Below, one piece after another: positions 1 to 9,562 of a DNA stretch of 64,000 nucleotides; positions within the stretch are counted from its first letter, which is position 1, and every line of letters begins with the position of its first letter. Source of the DNA: Alphaproteobacteria bacterium (GTDB lineage Bacteria; Pseudomonadota; Alphaproteobacteria; UBA6615); NCBI GenBank assembly GCA_021774575.1, contig JAJFIX010000006.1, forward strand, positions 248,001 to 312,000. The letters are read 5' to 3'. A model generated the notes under the pieces. It worked only from the letters and a program-made list of their open reading frames with translations. It searched no databases and was not told the DNA's origin. A program made the translations under genes and the position numbers.

Positions 1-916
1 GCCCCAAGGTCAGGGTGCAAATCTGGTCGCGCCCATGAGCGTCGGAAATAAAGCTCTCAGCACGCTCGGCGGCCCAACGCACCGGCTTGCCCAATTTTCG
101 GGCCGCCCAGGTGACCAAAACGTCTTCGGGATAGACCCCGCCCTTCATGCCAAATCCACCGCCGACGTCCCCGGCGACAACCCGTAATTCGGGCTCGGGC
201 ACCTTAAAAACGGTGTTGGCCAGTACCTCGCGCACAGAATGGGGCATTTGTGATGAGGTATAAATGGTCGTCCGGCCTTCATGGGAGCGATGTTCGGCAA
301 AGGACGTTCTTGGCTCCATCGAATTGGCCGAAACTCTATTCTGCACCAAATCGAGTGTGGTCACATGCGCGCTGGCCGCGAGAGCGGTCTCGACGGCGGC
401 CATGTCCCCCATCGCAATGTTAAAACTCTCATTTTCCTTGCCGCCGTCCCATATCTGGATATCGGCGCTGCGGGCGCTGGCCAAATTCGGCACCACGGCC
501 AACGGTTCATAGTCAATTTCGATCAGCTCGGCGGCATCCTTCGCCTGGCCAAGAGTTTCGGCGACGACAAATGCCACCGGGTCGCCGACATAACGCACCC
601 GTTTTTGCTGCAGGGCGGGTTGGGCCGAGACCGTCGGCGGGTTGGCGAGGAGTGGCACCGGCATAATTTTGACAGTCAAGGGTCCAAGACCGTCGGCTTC
701 ATGGTCGGCACCAGTCAAGATCAGGGCGACCCCCGGCATGGCGCGGGCCGCGTCAACATTGATCGACACGATATCGGCATGGGCGTGAGGGCTGCGCACG
801 ACAAACCCGTGGAGCTCTCCCGGCAGCGAGAGATCGTCCGTATATTGGCCTTGGCCGGTTAAAAACTTCGGATCTTCAGTCCGTGGAACCGCTTGACCAA
901 TACCAAATTCACCCAT
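1..916 (-). CDS. Molybdopterin hydroxylase large subunit (CoxL / xanthine dehydrogenase family), N-terminal part
   Basis: Only the first ~305 codons lie in the window; the gene reads leftward off the edge. Translation from ATG 916 opens with MGEFGIGQ and then EDPKFLTGQGQYTDD, the usual opening of CoxL/aldehyde-oxidase large subunits. Later come RYVGDPVAFVVAE and, near the edge, GGGFGMKGGVYPED, both typical of the family. An AGGA lies just upstream of 916; an in-frame ATG at 931 is the alternative start. Members bind molybdopterin cytosine dinucleotide and oxidise CO, aldehydes or N-heterocycles together with FAD and 2Fe-2S subunits. The active-site loop that separates true CO dehydrogenase from other members is outside the window, so the substrate is unknown. 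The partner subunits are not seen here. Confidence 0.9.
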   Translation of the reverse strand, partial: MGEFGIGQAVPRTEDPKFLTGQGQYTDDLSLPGELHGFVVRSPHAHADIVSINVDAARAMPGVALILTGADHEADGLGPLTVKIMPVPLLANPPTVSAQPALQQKRVRYVGDPVAFVVAETLGQAKDAAELIEIDYEPLAVVPNLASARSADIQIWDGGKENESFNIAMGDMAAVETALAASAHVTTLDLVQNRVSANSMEPRTSFAEHRSHEGRTTIYTSSQMPHSVREVLANTVFKVPEPELRVVAGDVGGGFGMKGGVYPEDVLVTWAARKLGKPVRWAAERAESFISDAHGRDQICTLTLG

Positions 917-1011
917 CTGTCCTATTCCCATTTTATGTTCAGCCGCGCCAGTATAAGAGGCGGCACGCATTCAACGCCACAAGTGATAGCCAAAAGCTGC
1001 CAATAGGCATC

Positions 1012-1040
1012 TTGACTTAAACAACCCGGCCTCCTAGGTT
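1012..1040 (+). promoter_or_regulatory. Candidate sigma-70 promoter for ffh operon
   Basis: TTGACT at 1012-1017 and TAGGTT at 1035-1040 are separated by 17 bp, a good match to a housekeeping promoter. It lies in the divergent gap between the molybdopterin hydroxylase gene and ffh and would give a leader of about 90 nt. Read by eye only. Confidence 0.4.
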
Positions 1041-1080
1041 CCCCTCCGACTCCGAGAAATTTTTGTGACCTAAGGAGCCA

Positions 1081-1109
1081 CGCCTGTCCGCGAGTTTCGC
1101 GCACAGGCG
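1081..1109 (+). other. Hairpin in the ffh leader
   Basis: CGCCTGT at 1081-1087 and ACAGGCG at 1103-1109 form a perfect 7-bp inverted repeat, with GCG/CGC able to pair inside it. It sits about 30 nt upstream of the ffh ATG and has no following T-run, so it looks like a leader structure and not a terminator. Its function is unknown. Confidence 0.4.
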
Positions 1110-1139
1110 CAATTTGCGTTGAGAAGGATTTGGAACCGG

Positions 1140-2522
1140 ATGTTCGATAATCTGACCGATAAGCTTGGCGGCATATTTGACCGGCTGACGGCGCGTGGCG
1201 CGCTCAGTGAGAGCGATATTGCCGAGGCTATGCGCGAAGTGCGCGTTGCTTTGCTCGAAGCCGATGTTGCCCTTTCGGTGGTCAAAGATTTTATTGACCG
1301 GGTGAGTGTTGCGGCTAAAGGGGAGGATGTCGTCAAAAGCATCACTCCTGGTCAGCTGGTGATCAAAATCGTGCATGACGAACTCGTTGCGGCCCTCGGC
1401 GCGACCTCGCAAGGTTTGTCGCTGAGCGCTCGGCCTCCGGTTGGAATCATGATGACCGGCCTGCAGGGGTCGGGTAAGACCACGTCGACGGCAAAACTCG
1501 GCAAGTATCTGACCGCGAAGGAAAAGAAAAAAGTCCTGATGGCATCGCTGGATGTCCGTCGTCCGGCGGCACAGGAGCAATTGCAGATTCTCGGCGATCA
1601 GGCGCTTATTCAAACGCTCAGTATTCAATTTGGTGAGCCGCCGGTGGCGATAGCCAAACGGGCGATGAAAGAAGCCAAGCTTGGCGGCTTTGACGTGGTT
1701 CTTCTCGATACGGCGGGCCGCCTGTCGATCGACCAGGAATTGATGGATGAGGCAGTGGCGATTCGCGATGCCGCCGGTCCGGCTGAAATATTACTGGTTG
1801 CCGATGCAATGACTGGTCAGGACGCGGTAAATACCGCCGAGGCCTTTCACGACCGACTTGGCTTGACCGGTATTATGCTGACCCGGGTTGACGGTGATGC
1901 CCGTGGCGGCGCGGCTTTGTCCATGCGGTCGGTGACCGGTTGCCCGATTAAAATGCTCGGCACCGGCGAGGGTCTTGACGAATTAGAGCTGTTCCATCCG
2001 GAGCGAATTGCCGGTCGTATCCTTGGCATGGGCGATGTCGTTTCGCTGGTTGAGAAAGCGCAAGAGACGGTCGACGAGGAAAAAGCCGAAAAACTCGCGG
2101 CGAAATTCCAGAAAGGCCAATTCGATCTCGACGATATGGCCGACCAGCTCAAACAGTTGAAAAAAATGGGTGGCTTTGGCGGGTTGATGAAAATGCTTCC
2201 CGGCGTTGGCAAAGTTAAAAAAGCGCTCGATAGCCAGAATATCGACGAAAGCATGCTGGGACGCCAAGAAGCAATGCTGTCATCGATGACGCCCGAGGAA
2301 CGGAAACGGCCGGCGCTGATTAAGGCGTCGCGCAAAAAACGGATTGCCGCCGGGTCGGGCACAACGGTCCAGGAAATCAACAAACTGCTCAAGCAATTCC
2401 AATCGATGCAGACAATGATGAAACGGATGAAAAAACATGCCGGAAAAGGCGGAATGCCGCCTGGTGGTATGCCACCAGGGGGGCTGCCACCGGGCTTTCC
2501 GCCCATGGGCGGTCTCCGCTGA
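1140..2522 (+). CDS. ffh: Signal recognition particle protein Ffh
   Basis: This GTPase binds 4.5S RNA and signal sequences and delivers ribosome-nascent chain complexes to FtsY at the membrane. The 460-residue product starts MFDNLTDKLGGIFDRL at ATG 1140, preceded by GAGAAGGA; a longer in-frame start at 1119 adds a non-family extension. Residues 1-90 are the N helical bundle. The G domain has GLQGSGKT (107-114), the DTAGRL Walker B/G3 region and TRVDGDARGG. The C-terminal M domain is rich in Met and ends in a Gly-Met-Pro tail (GGMPPGGMPPGG). It is first in the ffh-rpsP-rimM-trmD-rplS cluster, an order common in proteobacteria. All expected motifs are intact. Confidence 0.98.
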   Translation: MFDNLTDKLGGIFDRLTARGALSESDIAEAMREVRVALLEADVALSVVKDFIDRVSVAAKGEDVVKSITPGQLVIKIVHDELVAALGATSQGLSLSARPPVGIMMTGLQGSGKTTSTAKLGKYLTAKEKKKVLMASLDVRRPAAQEQLQILGDQALIQTLSIQFGEPPVAIAKRAMKEAKLGGFDVVLLDTAGRLSIDQELMDEAVAIRDAAGPAEILLVADAMTGQDAVNTAEAFHDRLGLTGIMLTRVDGDARGGAALSMRSVTGCPIKMLGTGEGLDELELFHPERIAGRILGMGDVVSLVEKAQETVDEEKAEKLAAKFQKGQFDLDDMADQLKQLKKMGGFGGLMKMLPGVGKVKKALDSQNIDESMLGRQEAMLSSMTPEERKRPALIKASRKKRIAAGSGTTVQEINKLLKQFQSMQTMMKRMKKHAGKGGMPPGGMPPGGLPPGFPPMGGLR

Positions 2523-2602
2523 AAACGACATGGGCGGCCTCCGCTGAGAACAACAAGGCGATCTTCGCCAATACACTAATCGCAAACAGGAGTAGATAAG
2601 TT

Positions 2603-3244
2603 ATGTCACTACGCATTCGCATGGCGCGCGGCGGGGCAAAAAAACGGCCCTATTATCGTATTGTCGTTGCCGATGCCCGGTCGCCCCGGGACGGTCGGTT
2701 TATCGAACGGATCGGTAGCTACAACCCGATGCTGGGCAAAGACGACCCCGATCGGGTGAAGTTGGATCTGGATCGGGCCAAACATTGGCTCAGTGTCGGC
2801 GCCCAGCCATCCGACCGGGTCGGGAAATTTCTGGCGTCGGCAGGCGTTTTGGATGCTCGCACTATTTCCGAGCAGACCAAGCAGCATTTGCCGCGCAAGA
2901 AAACTCTAGAACGCATGGAAGCGCAGAAAGAGGCGGCTGAGGCTGCGGCAGAGGCTGCCGCCGCTGCTGCTGAAACGGCCGCTGCCGATGCTGCTACCGC
3001 CGAGGCTGCCGCTGCTGAAACGGCCGCCGCTGAAGCTGCCGCCGCTGAGGCTGCTGCAGAAGCACCGGTAGAAGAGGCCGCACCTGAAGCTGCCGCTGAA
3101 GAAGCACCGGCCGAGGAGGCTGCACCTGAAGCTGCCGCTGAAGAAGCACCGGCAGAAGAGGCCGCACCTGAAGCTGCCGCTGAAGAAGCACCGGCCGAGG
3201 AGGCTGCGGACGCAGGTGACGAAAAAAAGTCAGAAGATAAATAG
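2603..3244 (+). CDS. rpsP: 30S ribosomal protein S16 with long Ala/Glu-rich tail
   Basis: Residues 1-80 are a standard S16 core ([20 protein letters not shown], then [14 protein letters not shown]), which binds 16S rRNA during 30S assembly. The product is 213 residues, whereas S16 is usually 80-120. The extra ~110 residues are almost only Ala, Glu and Pro, built from [14 protein letters not shown] units, and end in [14 protein letters not shown] lies about 10 nt before ATG 2603. The 3' end overlaps the rimM start by 29 bp. Ala/Glu-rich tails on S16 occur in other alphaproteobacteria; this one is long and repetitive. The core assignment is firm; the tail's role is unknown. Confidence 0.97.
   Translation: MSLRIRMARGGAKKRPYYRIVVADARSPRDGRFIERIGSYNPMLGKDDPDRVKLDLDRAKHWLSVGAQPSDRVGKFLASAGVLDARTISEQTKQHLPRKKTLERMEAQKEAAEAAAEAAAAAAETAAADAATAEAAAAETAAAEAAAAEAAAEAPVEEAAPEAAAEEAPAEEAAPEAAAEEAPAEEAAPEAAAEEAPAEEAADAGDEKKSEDK
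3058..3210 (+). repeat. 42-bp tandem repeat inside rpsP
   Basis: The segment CACCTGAAGCTGCCGCTGAA recurs at 3081, 3123 and 3165, a 42-bp period (14 codons, unit [14 protein letters not shown]). Alternate units share synonymous variants (AGAAGAGGCC versus CGAGGAGGCT), which implies a doubling of an 84-bp block. The repeat is in frame and coding. Confidence 0.85.
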
Positions 3245-3776
3245 CGACCGCATCTGCCTGGGCGTCCTCGCGGGCGCCCATGGTGTTCGTGGATTGGTGC
3301 GGGTTCGCTCGTTCACGCAAATCCCGGCGGACCTGGTGACCTACGGGCCACTCGGTGACGCCGGGGGCGATCGTGTGTTTGAGTTGAGCCTGACCGGGCA
3401 AGGCCCGAAGGGCCAACTGCTCGGCCGGATAGAAGGGGTGAATTCCCGTGAGGACGCCGCCGCTTTGGGCGGTCAGGAATTATATGTGGCTCGGGATTTA
3501 CTGCCGGAAACGGAAAACGAGGAAACATTTTATCACGCCGATTTGATCGGCCTGAGCGTTGTCTCCGAAGATAGTATTTTTGGCCGGGTGGCAGCGGTTC
3601 ACGATTTTGGGGCCGGAATCATGTTGGAGGTCGTTGGGCCCGACGCAAAATCGACAATGTTGCCGTTTACCCGTGCGGTCATTCCAATCGTCGATATTGC
3701 CGCGGGTCAATTGGTGGCAAACTTGCCCGAAGGCTTGATGCCTGGCGGGTCTCCCGAAGAGGAGCAAGGCCCATGA
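3216..3776 (+). CDS. rimM: Ribosome maturation factor RimM
   Basis: RimM assists 30S head maturation by binding S19 and is classically encoded next to rpsP and trmD. The frame starts at GTG 3216, inside the end of rpsP, and gives 186 residues. [21 protein letters not shown] is the N-terminal RimM barrel signature; [10 protein letters not shown] and [14 protein letters not shown] belong to the PRC-barrel half (about residues 100-175). Its TGA overlaps the trmD ATG (ATGA at 3773-3776), which suggests translational coupling. No ATG is available near the start; GAGGAGG at 3197-3203 may be the ribosome-binding site. Confidence 0.93.
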   Translation: MTKKSQKINSDRICLGVLAGAHGVRGLVRVRSFTQIPADLVTYGPLGDAGGDRVFELSLTGQGPKGQLLGRIEGVNSREDAAALGGQELYVARDLLPETENEETFYHADLIGLSVVSEDSIFGRVAAVHDFGAGIMLEVVGPDAKSTMLPFTRAVIPIVDIAAGQLVANLPEGLMPGGSPEEEQGP

Positions 3777-4537
3777 CATGGCAGGCGACGGTTCTGACGC
3801 TGTTTCCGGAAATGTTTCCCGGGCCGCTGGGTATTAGTCTTGCTGGGCGCGCGCTTGAGCGTAAATTGTGGGCGTTGGAAGCAATTAATATAAGGGATTC
3901 AGCCCCCGGTAAGCATCGCAGCGTCGATGATGAGCCGTTCGGCGGCGGTCCGGGGATGGTTATGCGCCCCGATATTGTCGAAGCGGCGCTGCTGAGCGGG
4001 GCCGAGACGGTTGACCAGGGCGCGCCGATCCTTTATCTCAGCCCGCGCGGGGTGCCCTTCACCCAAACCCGTGTCCGTGACCTGGCGCAAGGTCCTGGTG
4101 TGGTTCTGCTTTGCGGACGTTACGAAGGGGTCGATGCGCGGGTGATCGAGGCCTCCGGCATTGAGGAGGTTTGTGTTGGTGATTTTGTGTTATCGGGCGG
4201 GGAAATTGCCGCGATAGCGTTGTTGGATGCGGTTGTGCGGGTGCTTCCCGGTGTAATTGGGGATGCACAGTCGTTGAACGAAGAGAGTTTTGAACAGGGT
4301 TTGCTGGAATATTCTCAGTATACCCGCCCCGAGATTTGGACCGCAAAAGATGGGACGGTCCGGAAGGTGCCCGAAGTTTTGACGTCCGGCCATCATGGCA
4401 ATATCGCCAAGTGGCGCCAGAGTATGGCCGAGCAGGAAACACGGAACAGACGGCCCGATATGTGGGAAAAGTATATCAAGAGCGGTTCCTCGGGTGGTAA
4501 AGAGGGCGGCGGCATGAAGGAAAAGAGCGATGAATAG
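3773..4537 (+). CDS. trmD: tRNA (guanine-37-N1)-methyltransferase TrmD
   Basis: TrmD uses SAM to methylate G37 of tRNAs that read CNN codons, preventing +1 frameshifts. The 254-residue product has the knotted SPOUT-fold signatures [48 protein letters not shown] and GDFVLSGGE. The C-terminal region ([16 protein letters not shown]) is also standard. It starts in an ATGA overlap with rimM and ends 8 bp inside the rplS start, so the cluster is tightly coupled. The last ~20 residues ([18 protein letters not shown]) are a low-complexity tail. Confidence 0.97.
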   Translation: MTWQATVLTLFPEMFPGPLGISLAGRALERKLWALEAINIRDSAPGKHRSVDDEPFGGGPGMVMRPDIVEAALLSGAETVDQGAPILYLSPRGVPFTQTRVRDLAQGPGVVLLCGRYEGVDARVIEASGIEEVCVGDFVLSGGEIAAIALLDAVVRVLPGVIGDAQSLNEESFEQGLLEYSQYTRPEIWTAKDGTVRKVPEVLTSGHHGNIAKWRQSMAEQETRNRRPDMWEKYIKSGSSGGKEGGGMKEKSDE

Positions 4538-4979
4538 TTTGCAGGAATTCGAAAAAGCACAGGTTGCAAAACGTGTGGACGCGAGCCAAATCCCCGAATT
4601 TGGCCCCGGCGATACGGTCAAGGTCAACGTGAAGGTCGTCGAAGGCGACCGGGAGCGTGTGCAGGCCTATGAGGGCGTTTGTATCGCTCGCAAGAATGCC
4701 GGCATTAATTCGTCATTTACGGTTCGCAAGATTTCGAACAACGAGGGTGTGGAACGCGTCTTTCCGCTTTACAGCCCGCGTCTAGAATCGATTGATGTCA
4801 CGCGGCGTGGCAAAGTGCGGCGGGCAAAGCTCTATTATCTGCGGGAGTTGCGGGGCAAGTCGGCGCGCATCTCTGAGCGCACCACTGGTCGCGGGATGGC
4901 CGATGTTTCCCGCCGAGCCAAAGGCGCCCCCAAGATCAAGGCGGCACCGAAAGCCAGCGCTGAAGAGAAAAGCGAGTAA
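4530..4979 (+). CDS. rplS: 50S ribosomal protein L19
   Basis: L19 lies at the 30S-50S interface. The product (149 residues) matches the family: [20 protein letters not shown], then [33 protein letters not shown] and [21 protein letters not shown]. The Lys/Ala-rich C-terminal stretch beyond residue ~125 is an extension often seen in alphaproteobacteria. The ATG at 4530 overlaps the end of trmD. It is the last translation gene of the cluster; leuC follows after 11 bp with no visible terminator. Confidence 0.97.
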   Translation: MNSLQEFEKAQVAKRVDASQIPEFGPGDTVKVNVKVVEGDRERVQAYEGVCIARKNAGINSSFTVRKISNNEGVERVFPLYSPRLESIDVTRRGKVRRAKLYYLRELRGKSARISERTTGRGMADVSRRAKGAPKIKAAPKASAEEKSE

Positions 4980-4990
4980 TCCACTGATCC

Positions 4991-6415
4991 ATGAGCACGC
5001 CCCCCATGAGTACACCGCGGACGCTATTTGATAAAATCTGGGACAGCCACGTCGTCCACACCCAGGATGACGGCACCTGTCTGATATTTATTGACCGCCA
5101 CCTCGTTCACGAGGTGACTAGTCCGCAGGCTTTTGAAGGGCTGCGCCTCGGTGATCGAAAATTACGGCGGCCTGATCTTACTTTGGCGGTGGCCGACCAT
5201 AATATACCGACGCAAAATATTGCCGAGGGCATCAAGGATCCGGAATCGAAAATCCAGGTCGAGACCCTGGAAAAAAACTGCGTTGATTTCGGCGTTGAAT
5301 ATTTCGACATGTCCGATCCGCGCCGCGGCATCGTCCATATTATCGGTCCCGAGCAGGGATTTTCCCAGCCCGGCCTGACAATGGTCTGCGGCGACAGCCA
5401 CACAGCGACGCATGGTGCCTTTGGGGCGCTCGCCTTCGGCATTGGCACGTCAGAAGTCGAACATGTGCTGGCAACTCAAACCTTGATCCAGCAACCGGCA
5501 AAAAATATGCGGATCTCGGTCAACGGCGCTTTGGGCGTTGGCGTGTCGGCAAAGGATGTCATTCTGGCGATTATCGCCAAAATCGGCACTGCCGGGGGCA
5601 CCGGGCACGTCATTGAATTTGCTGGCGATACGATCGACGGCCTCTCCATGGAAGGGCGCATGACCCTTTGCAACATGGCGATTGAAGGTGGCGCTAGGGC
5701 AGGACTGGTCGCCCCGGACGAGACCACCTACGATTATGTGCGCGGCCGCCCGATGGCGCCGAAGGGCGCGGCTTGGGAAATGGCTCTGGCCCACTGGAAA
5801 AGCCTGCCCTCTGATGCTGGGGCAAAATACGACACCGAGATTGAATTGGCGGCAGCCGATATTGTGCCTCAGGTCAGTTGGGGAACCAGTCCTCAGGACG
5901 TTGTACCGATCACCGGTGCGACACCCGACCCAGAGAATTTTGGCGATGCCGGACGCCGCGAAACGGTGACCCGGTCGCTTACCTATATGGACCTGAAGCC
6001 GGGCACACCGATGAACGAGATTGCCATCGATAAGGTCTTCATCGGGTCCTGCACCAATGGGCGGATTGAAGATTTGCGCGCCGCCGCCGCAATCGCCGAA
6101 GGGCGCCAGGTAGCGGCAAATGTCCACGCGATGGTCGTGCCGGGCTCTGGCCTGGTTAAGGATCAGGCGGAAGAAGAAGGGCTCGATAAAATATTTATCG
6201 AGGCCGGTTTTGACTGGCGTGAGCCTGGCTGCTCGATGTGTCTGGCGATGAACGACGACAAGCTAAAACCCGGCGAGCGTTGTGCCTCGACCTCCAATCG
6301 CAATTTCGAAGGCCGCCAGGGCCGTGATGGGCGGACCCATCTCGTTGGCCCGGCGATGGCCGCCGCCGCCGCTATTACCGGTCGGCTTACGGATGTGCGG
6401 GAGCTGAGCAGTTAA
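4991..6415 (+). CDS. leuC: 3-isopropylmalate dehydratase large subunit LeuC
   Basis: With LeuD it isomerises 2-isopropylmalate to 3-isopropylmalate in leucine synthesis. The product is 474 residues from ATG 4991; a second in-frame ATG at 5006 ([15 protein letters not shown]) matches usual LeuC starts better. Aconitase-family signatures are present: [20 protein letters not shown], and 4Fe-4S ligands C354 (FIGSCTNGR), C414 and C417 ([11 protein letters not shown]). The NRNFEGRQG substrate segment is intact. LeuD lies 850 bp downstream, after an RDD-family gene. Confidence 0.97.
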   Translation: MSTPPMSTPRTLFDKIWDSHVVHTQDDGTCLIFIDRHLVHEVTSPQAFEGLRLGDRKLRRPDLTLAVADHNIPTQNIAEGIKDPESKIQVETLEKNCVDFGVEYFDMSDPRRGIVHIIGPEQGFSQPGLTMVCGDSHTATHGAFGALAFGIGTSEVEHVLATQTLIQQPAKNMRISVNGALGVGVSAKDVILAIIAKIGTAGGTGHVIEFAGDTIDGLSMEGRMTLCNMAIEGGARAGLVAPDETTYDYVRGRPMAPKGAAWEMALAHWKSLPSDAGAKYDTEIELAAADIVPQVSWGTSPQDVVPITGATPDPENFGDAGRRETVTRSLTYMDLKPGTPMNEIAIDKVFIGSCTNGRIEDLRAAAAIAEGRQVAANVHAMVVPGSGLVKDQAEEEGLDKIFIEAGFDWREPGCSMCLAMNDDKLKPGERCASTSNRNFEGRQGRDGRTHLVGPAMAAAAAITGRLTDVRELSS

Positions 6416-6433
6416 GGCTGCGTTTTTAAAACA

Positions 6434-7168
6434 TTGAAACCCCATCCCGCAGTCATTATCCGCCCCGCAGTTTTTATCCGCAGTGGCGCCTTACGCCGCT
6501 TGGCCGCATTTGCGATCGATTTTTCAATATTCTTTTTGCTGATATTTGCTGGTGCGGCGCTGGCTGATCTGGCGGGGTTTAAACGTGTTATTCCCTCTTC
6601 GCCGATTGCCTTGCAGGAACTCGACACCCTGTCGAACGAAACCATAATTCTGCCCGATGGCGCTACCGAGCAAAAGCTCGTCCATTTGCAACGGGTCGCC
6701 ACATTCGGTTTGTGGGAGCATAGCTACCTTATTGAGGTTCATGAAATTACGCGGGGAACCGCGGTCGAAACACGAAGCGAGCGTTATCTTGTCGATCCCC
6801 AAACTCTGTTGCCGACGGCTACGGTAACGAGCAATGGGCTGGGCTTTATCTTGCTGCCGTGGATCATTCTGCTGTTCGAATTTTCCGGCACCCGTCGAAC
6901 GCCAGGGCGGCGGATACTTGACCTCAATTTGGCGTCGATGGACGGTTCTACCCCAACCGACCGCCAGTTTTTGACCCGTAGTTTGGTCAAGGCCGGACCG
7001 TTTTTTCTAATCGCGGTGTCGGTATGGCGGCCGGACGGTTGGGCTTATATTTTGGGCATGATCGGCGCCATTGTGTTGACCCTGAGCTTCCTACTGGCTT
7101 TGGTCTGGCGGCAAAAATCAACTTTGCATGATTTTGCCGCAAAAACCGCCGTCATCAGATCCGGTTGA
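6434..7168 (+). CDS. RDD-family integral membrane protein
   Basis: The predicted 244-residue protein starts at TTG 6434 (no ATG is available). Residues 20-48 (RRLAAFAIDFSIFFLLIFAG) resemble the first RDD helix with its Arg and Asp, and TRRTPGRRILDLNL (~155-168) matches the TPG-(K/R)-R-(L/I)-L-x-L motif that follows the second helix. Further hydrophobic segments lie at about 135-150, 185-205 and 210-230. RDD proteins are membrane proteins of varied and mostly unknown function; some are linked to ion exchange. It sits between leuC and leuD on the same strand, but nothing shows a role in leucine synthesis. Confidence 0.75.
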   Translation: MKPHPAVIIRPAVFIRSGALRRLAAFAIDFSIFFLLIFAGAALADLAGFKRVIPSSPIALQELDTLSNETIILPDGATEQKLVHLQRVATFGLWEHSYLIEVHEITRGTAVETRSERYLVDPQTLLPTATVTSNGLGFILLPWIILLFEFSGTRRTPGRRILDLNLASMDGSTPTDRQFLTRSLVKAGPFFLIAVSVWRPDGWAYILGMIGAIVLTLSFLLALVWRQKSTLHDFAAKTAVIRSG

Positions 7169-7265
7169 ACCTTGTCAGAACGGGCCAAACCACTATAGTG
7201 CGCGGCGCACAGAGTTATCCAAAATGTAGTGACCCAAAGCGCGGATATGGAGCGGAGACGGATAA

Positions 7266-7886
7266 ATGGAAAAATTCAGAGCACTCAGCGGCGTCGCCGC
7301 GCCCCTGCCAATGTCGAATGTCGACACCGACAAAATCATCCCCAAACAGTTTTTAAAAACCATCAAACGATCCGGTCTGAAGGACGGCTTGTTTTATGAA
7401 ATGCGAAATGATGCAGATGGTAATCGCATCGATGATTTTGTGTTGCACCGGGCGCCCTATGATGAGGCGCAAATCTTGGTCGCCGGTGAGAATTTCGGCT
7501 GCGGGTCAAGCCGCGAACATGCCCCGTGGGCGCTGCTCGATTTTGGTATTCGCTGCGTCATTGCGACCAGCTTTGCCGATATTTTCTATAATAATTGTTT
7601 CAAGAACGGCATCTTGCCGGTGAAATTGCCTCAGGCCCAGGTCGATGCGCTGATGGCGGTCGCCGAAGATGCGGGCAACCCTGAATTGACGGTTGATTTG
7701 GAAAGTCAGGAAATACGCGGACCGAACGGGCTTACGTTTTCGTTTGAACTCGACGGATTTCGTAAAAAATGCCTGCTCAACGGGCTCGACGATATTGGTC
7801 TGACCCTGGAAAAAGATGCGGCGATCACCTCATACGAAGACACGCACCGGCAGACCATGCCGTGGCTCTACCAGCAAGAAGGATAA
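7266..7886 (+). CDS. leuD: 3-isopropylmalate dehydratase small subunit LeuD
   Basis: LeuD is the swivelling partner of LeuC. The 206-residue product has the family motifs: [19 protein letters not shown] at the N-terminus, [27 protein letters not shown], and [17 protein letters not shown]. The length is normal for the bacterial leucine enzyme. ATG 7266 follows GGAGACGG. leuB begins 6 bp after its stop, so leuD and leuB are certainly in one operon. Confidence 0.97.
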   Translation: MEKFRALSGVAAPLPMSNVDTDKIIPKQFLKTIKRSGLKDGLFYEMRNDADGNRIDDFVLHRAPYDEAQILVAGENFGCGSSREHAPWALLDFGIRCVIATSFADIFYNNCFKNGILPVKLPQAQVDALMAVAEDAGNPELTVDLESQEIRGPNGLTFSFELDGFRKKCLLNGLDDIGLTLEKDAAITSYEDTHRQTMPWLYQQEG

Positions 7887-7892
7887 TGTGCC

Positions 7893-9008
7893 ATGGCGGC
7901 CAATAAAAAATTGATGTTCCTGCCCGGTGACGGCATCGGGCCAGAGGTGATGGGGCAAGTGCGTAAAGTCATAGACTGGCTTGGCGATAATCGAGCCCTC
8001 ACTTTCGATCTTGATGAGGGACTGGTCGGTGGCGCTGCCTATGACGCCCATGGCGACTCAATTTCCGACGAGACGATGGCTGATTCGATGGCTGCTGACG
8101 CGGTTCTGCTGGGGGCAGTCGGCGGCCCTAAATGGGATCATGTTGCCTATGAGAAACGGCCCGAAGCCGCCTTGCTTGGCCTGCGTAAAAATATGGACCT
8201 GTTTGCCAATTTGCGTCCCGCCGTTGTTTTTGATGCTCTGATCGAAGCCTCGACATTAAAGCCGGAAATCGTTAACGGGTTGGACATTTTGATCCTGCGC
8301 GAATTGACCGGCGGCGTTTATTTCGGCGAGCCAAAAGAGCTGGTCGATTTGCCCGATGGCAGCCAGCGCGCCGTCGATACGCAAGTTTACACCACCGGCG
8401 AAATCGAACGTATTGTCCGGGTCGCCTGCGAAATGGCGAAAAAGCGGAGCAACAAAGTCACGGTTGCCCAAAAGGCAAATGTTATGCAGACCGGTGTTCT
8501 TTGGCGTGACGTCAGCCAGGCGTTGCATGATCGGGAATTCCCCGAGGTTGAGATGAGCCAGATGTATGCCGATAACGCGGCCATGCAGCTCATTCGCGAG
8601 CCCAAGCAATTTGATGTCATTGTGACCGATAATCTCTTCGGTGACGTATTGTCCGACGAGGCGGCCATGATGACCGGGTCCCTCGGCATGTTGCCGTCGG
8701 CAAGCCTCGGCGCCGCCGATCCGGTGACCGGCAAACGCTACGCCCTCTACGAACCTGTACACGGGACGGCCCCTGATATTGCCGGGCAGGACAAAGCCAA
8801 TCCAATGGCAACCGTGCTCAGTTTTGCGATGATGCTGCGCTATTCTTTCGACATGGCCGACGACGCGGAATTGATTGAGCAATCGGCTAAAAACGTCCTC
8901 GCTTCGGGCATGCGGACCGGGGATATCATGACGCCGGGATCGCAACTCGTCTCAACAACACAGATGGGCGAGGCCTTGCTGGCGGAGATGACCAAGCTGA
9001 CCAGCTAG
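7893..9008 (+). CDS. leuB: 3-isopropylmalate dehydrogenase LeuB
   Basis: LeuB performs NAD-dependent oxidative decarboxylation of 3-isopropylmalate, the last pathway-specific oxidation in leucine synthesis. The product (371 residues) has [34 protein letters not shown], the catalytic region [17 protein letters not shown], and [38 protein letters not shown] precedes the ATG at a suitable distance. A small exported-protein gene begins on the next base after the stop. Confidence 0.98.
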   Translation: MAANKKLMFLPGDGIGPEVMGQVRKVIDWLGDNRALTFDLDEGLVGGAAYDAHGDSISDETMADSMAADAVLLGAVGGPKWDHVAYEKRPEAALLGLRKNMDLFANLRPAVVFDALIEASTLKPEIVNGLDILILRELTGGVYFGEPKELVDLPDGSQRAVDTQVYTTGEIERIVRVACEMAKKRSNKVTVAQKANVMQTGVLWRDVSQALHDREFPEVEMSQMYADNAAMQLIREPKQFDVIVTDNLFGDVLSDEAAMMTGSLGMLPSASLGAADPVTGKRYALYEPVHGTAPDIAGQDKANPMATVLSFAMMLRYSFDMADDAELIEQSAKNVLASGMRTGDIMTPGSQLVSTTQMGEALLAEMTKLTS

Positions 9009-9476
9009 ATGAAAAAAATTGCCATTGCCGGGATTTCTGTGGTCATTTTGGCTGGGTCACTGGCCGTATTTGCGGTTTTCCAGACTAACCCGAATGCTGG
9101 TGATCCAAATGGCGATGACGTGTCGTCACCCGTTGCGGTTCTCGATAGCGGTGAGACCTTACTTGAATTCGTCCAGCGGGATGTGACAGCAACGCGTCCT
9201 AACCTGCCCTTGCGCGTTGACGAATTCACCACTTGGGAAACGATCGAGGCCGTGGGAACCCATATTCGCTATGGATATCGCCTCGGCGTCGAGGTGCCGG
9301 AAGCTGAGCTCGAGGCATTGCGTGAGGCTTTAACGCAAGACTTGCCCCGCCAAATATGTGCTGCCGCAGAGATGGCGCAATTTCTATCCTTGGGAGGCAC
9401 CAGTAGTTTTATCTATGTCGATGCAACCGATCGGGAAGTCGCGACCATTCAATTGAGTGGGGCCGATTGCAACTAG
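9009..9476 (+). CDS. Small exported or membrane-anchored protein of unknown function
   Basis: The 155-residue product begins MKKIAIAGISVVILAGSLAVFAVF, a signal anchor or signal peptide, followed by a polar linker (NAGDPNGDD) and a soluble domain with two Cys residues (CAAAEMAQF and the C-terminal ADCN). I do not recognise a family. The start lies directly on the base after the leuB stop, so it is probably translated from the leu transcript. A periplasmic location is inferred from the N-terminus only. Confidence 0.7.
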   Translation: MKKIAIAGISVVILAGSLAVFAVFQTNPNAGDPNGDDVSSPVAVLDSGETLLEFVQRDVTATRPNLPLRVDEFTTWETIEAVGTHIRYGYRLGVEVPEAELEALREALTQDLPRQICAAAEMAQFLSLGGTSSFIYVDATDREVATIQLSGADCN

Positions 9477-9484
9477 ACTGCTTG

Positions 9485-9551
9485 CAAAATTTTGCCAAGG
9501 AGCCTATTTGACGGGCCGGTCTCGGAATCCGGTTCGAGCCGGTAAAATTTG
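9485..9551 (+). promoter_or_regulatory. Structured leader (nested inverted repeats) upstream of asd
   Basis: The outer arms are CAAAATTTTGCC (9485-9496) and GGTAAAATTTG (9541-9551); the inner arms are CCGGTCTCG (9516-9524) and CGAGCCGG (9535-9542), pairing with one bulged base. The two stems share two bases at 9541-9542. The structure ends 11 bases before the asd ATG and could affect ribosome access. It is too short for a lysine riboswitch. Confidence 0.45.
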
Positions 9552-9562
9552 TGAGAACTAAA

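Noticed and set aside
281-862. Open frame of 193 codons on the plus strand at the left edge
   Set aside because: It is antisense to a clear CoxL-family reading frame that carries conserved motifs; the plus-strand product resembles nothing.
1847-2506. 219-codon frame antisense to ffh
   Set aside because: Shadow of ffh; the product is low complexity from the Gly/Met/Pro tail.
3058-3210. Regular 42-bp repeats as a CRISPR array
   Set aside because: The units are contiguous, in frame and encode an Ala/Glu tail; there are no unique spacers.
8256-8945. 229-codon frame antisense to leuB
   Set aside because: Shadow of leuB, with no protein-like features.
9516-9542. T-arm-like CCGGTTCGAGCCGG suggesting a tRNA
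   Set aside because: No acceptor stem, D-arm or anticodon arm can be formed around it; it is better explained as the inner hairpin before asd.
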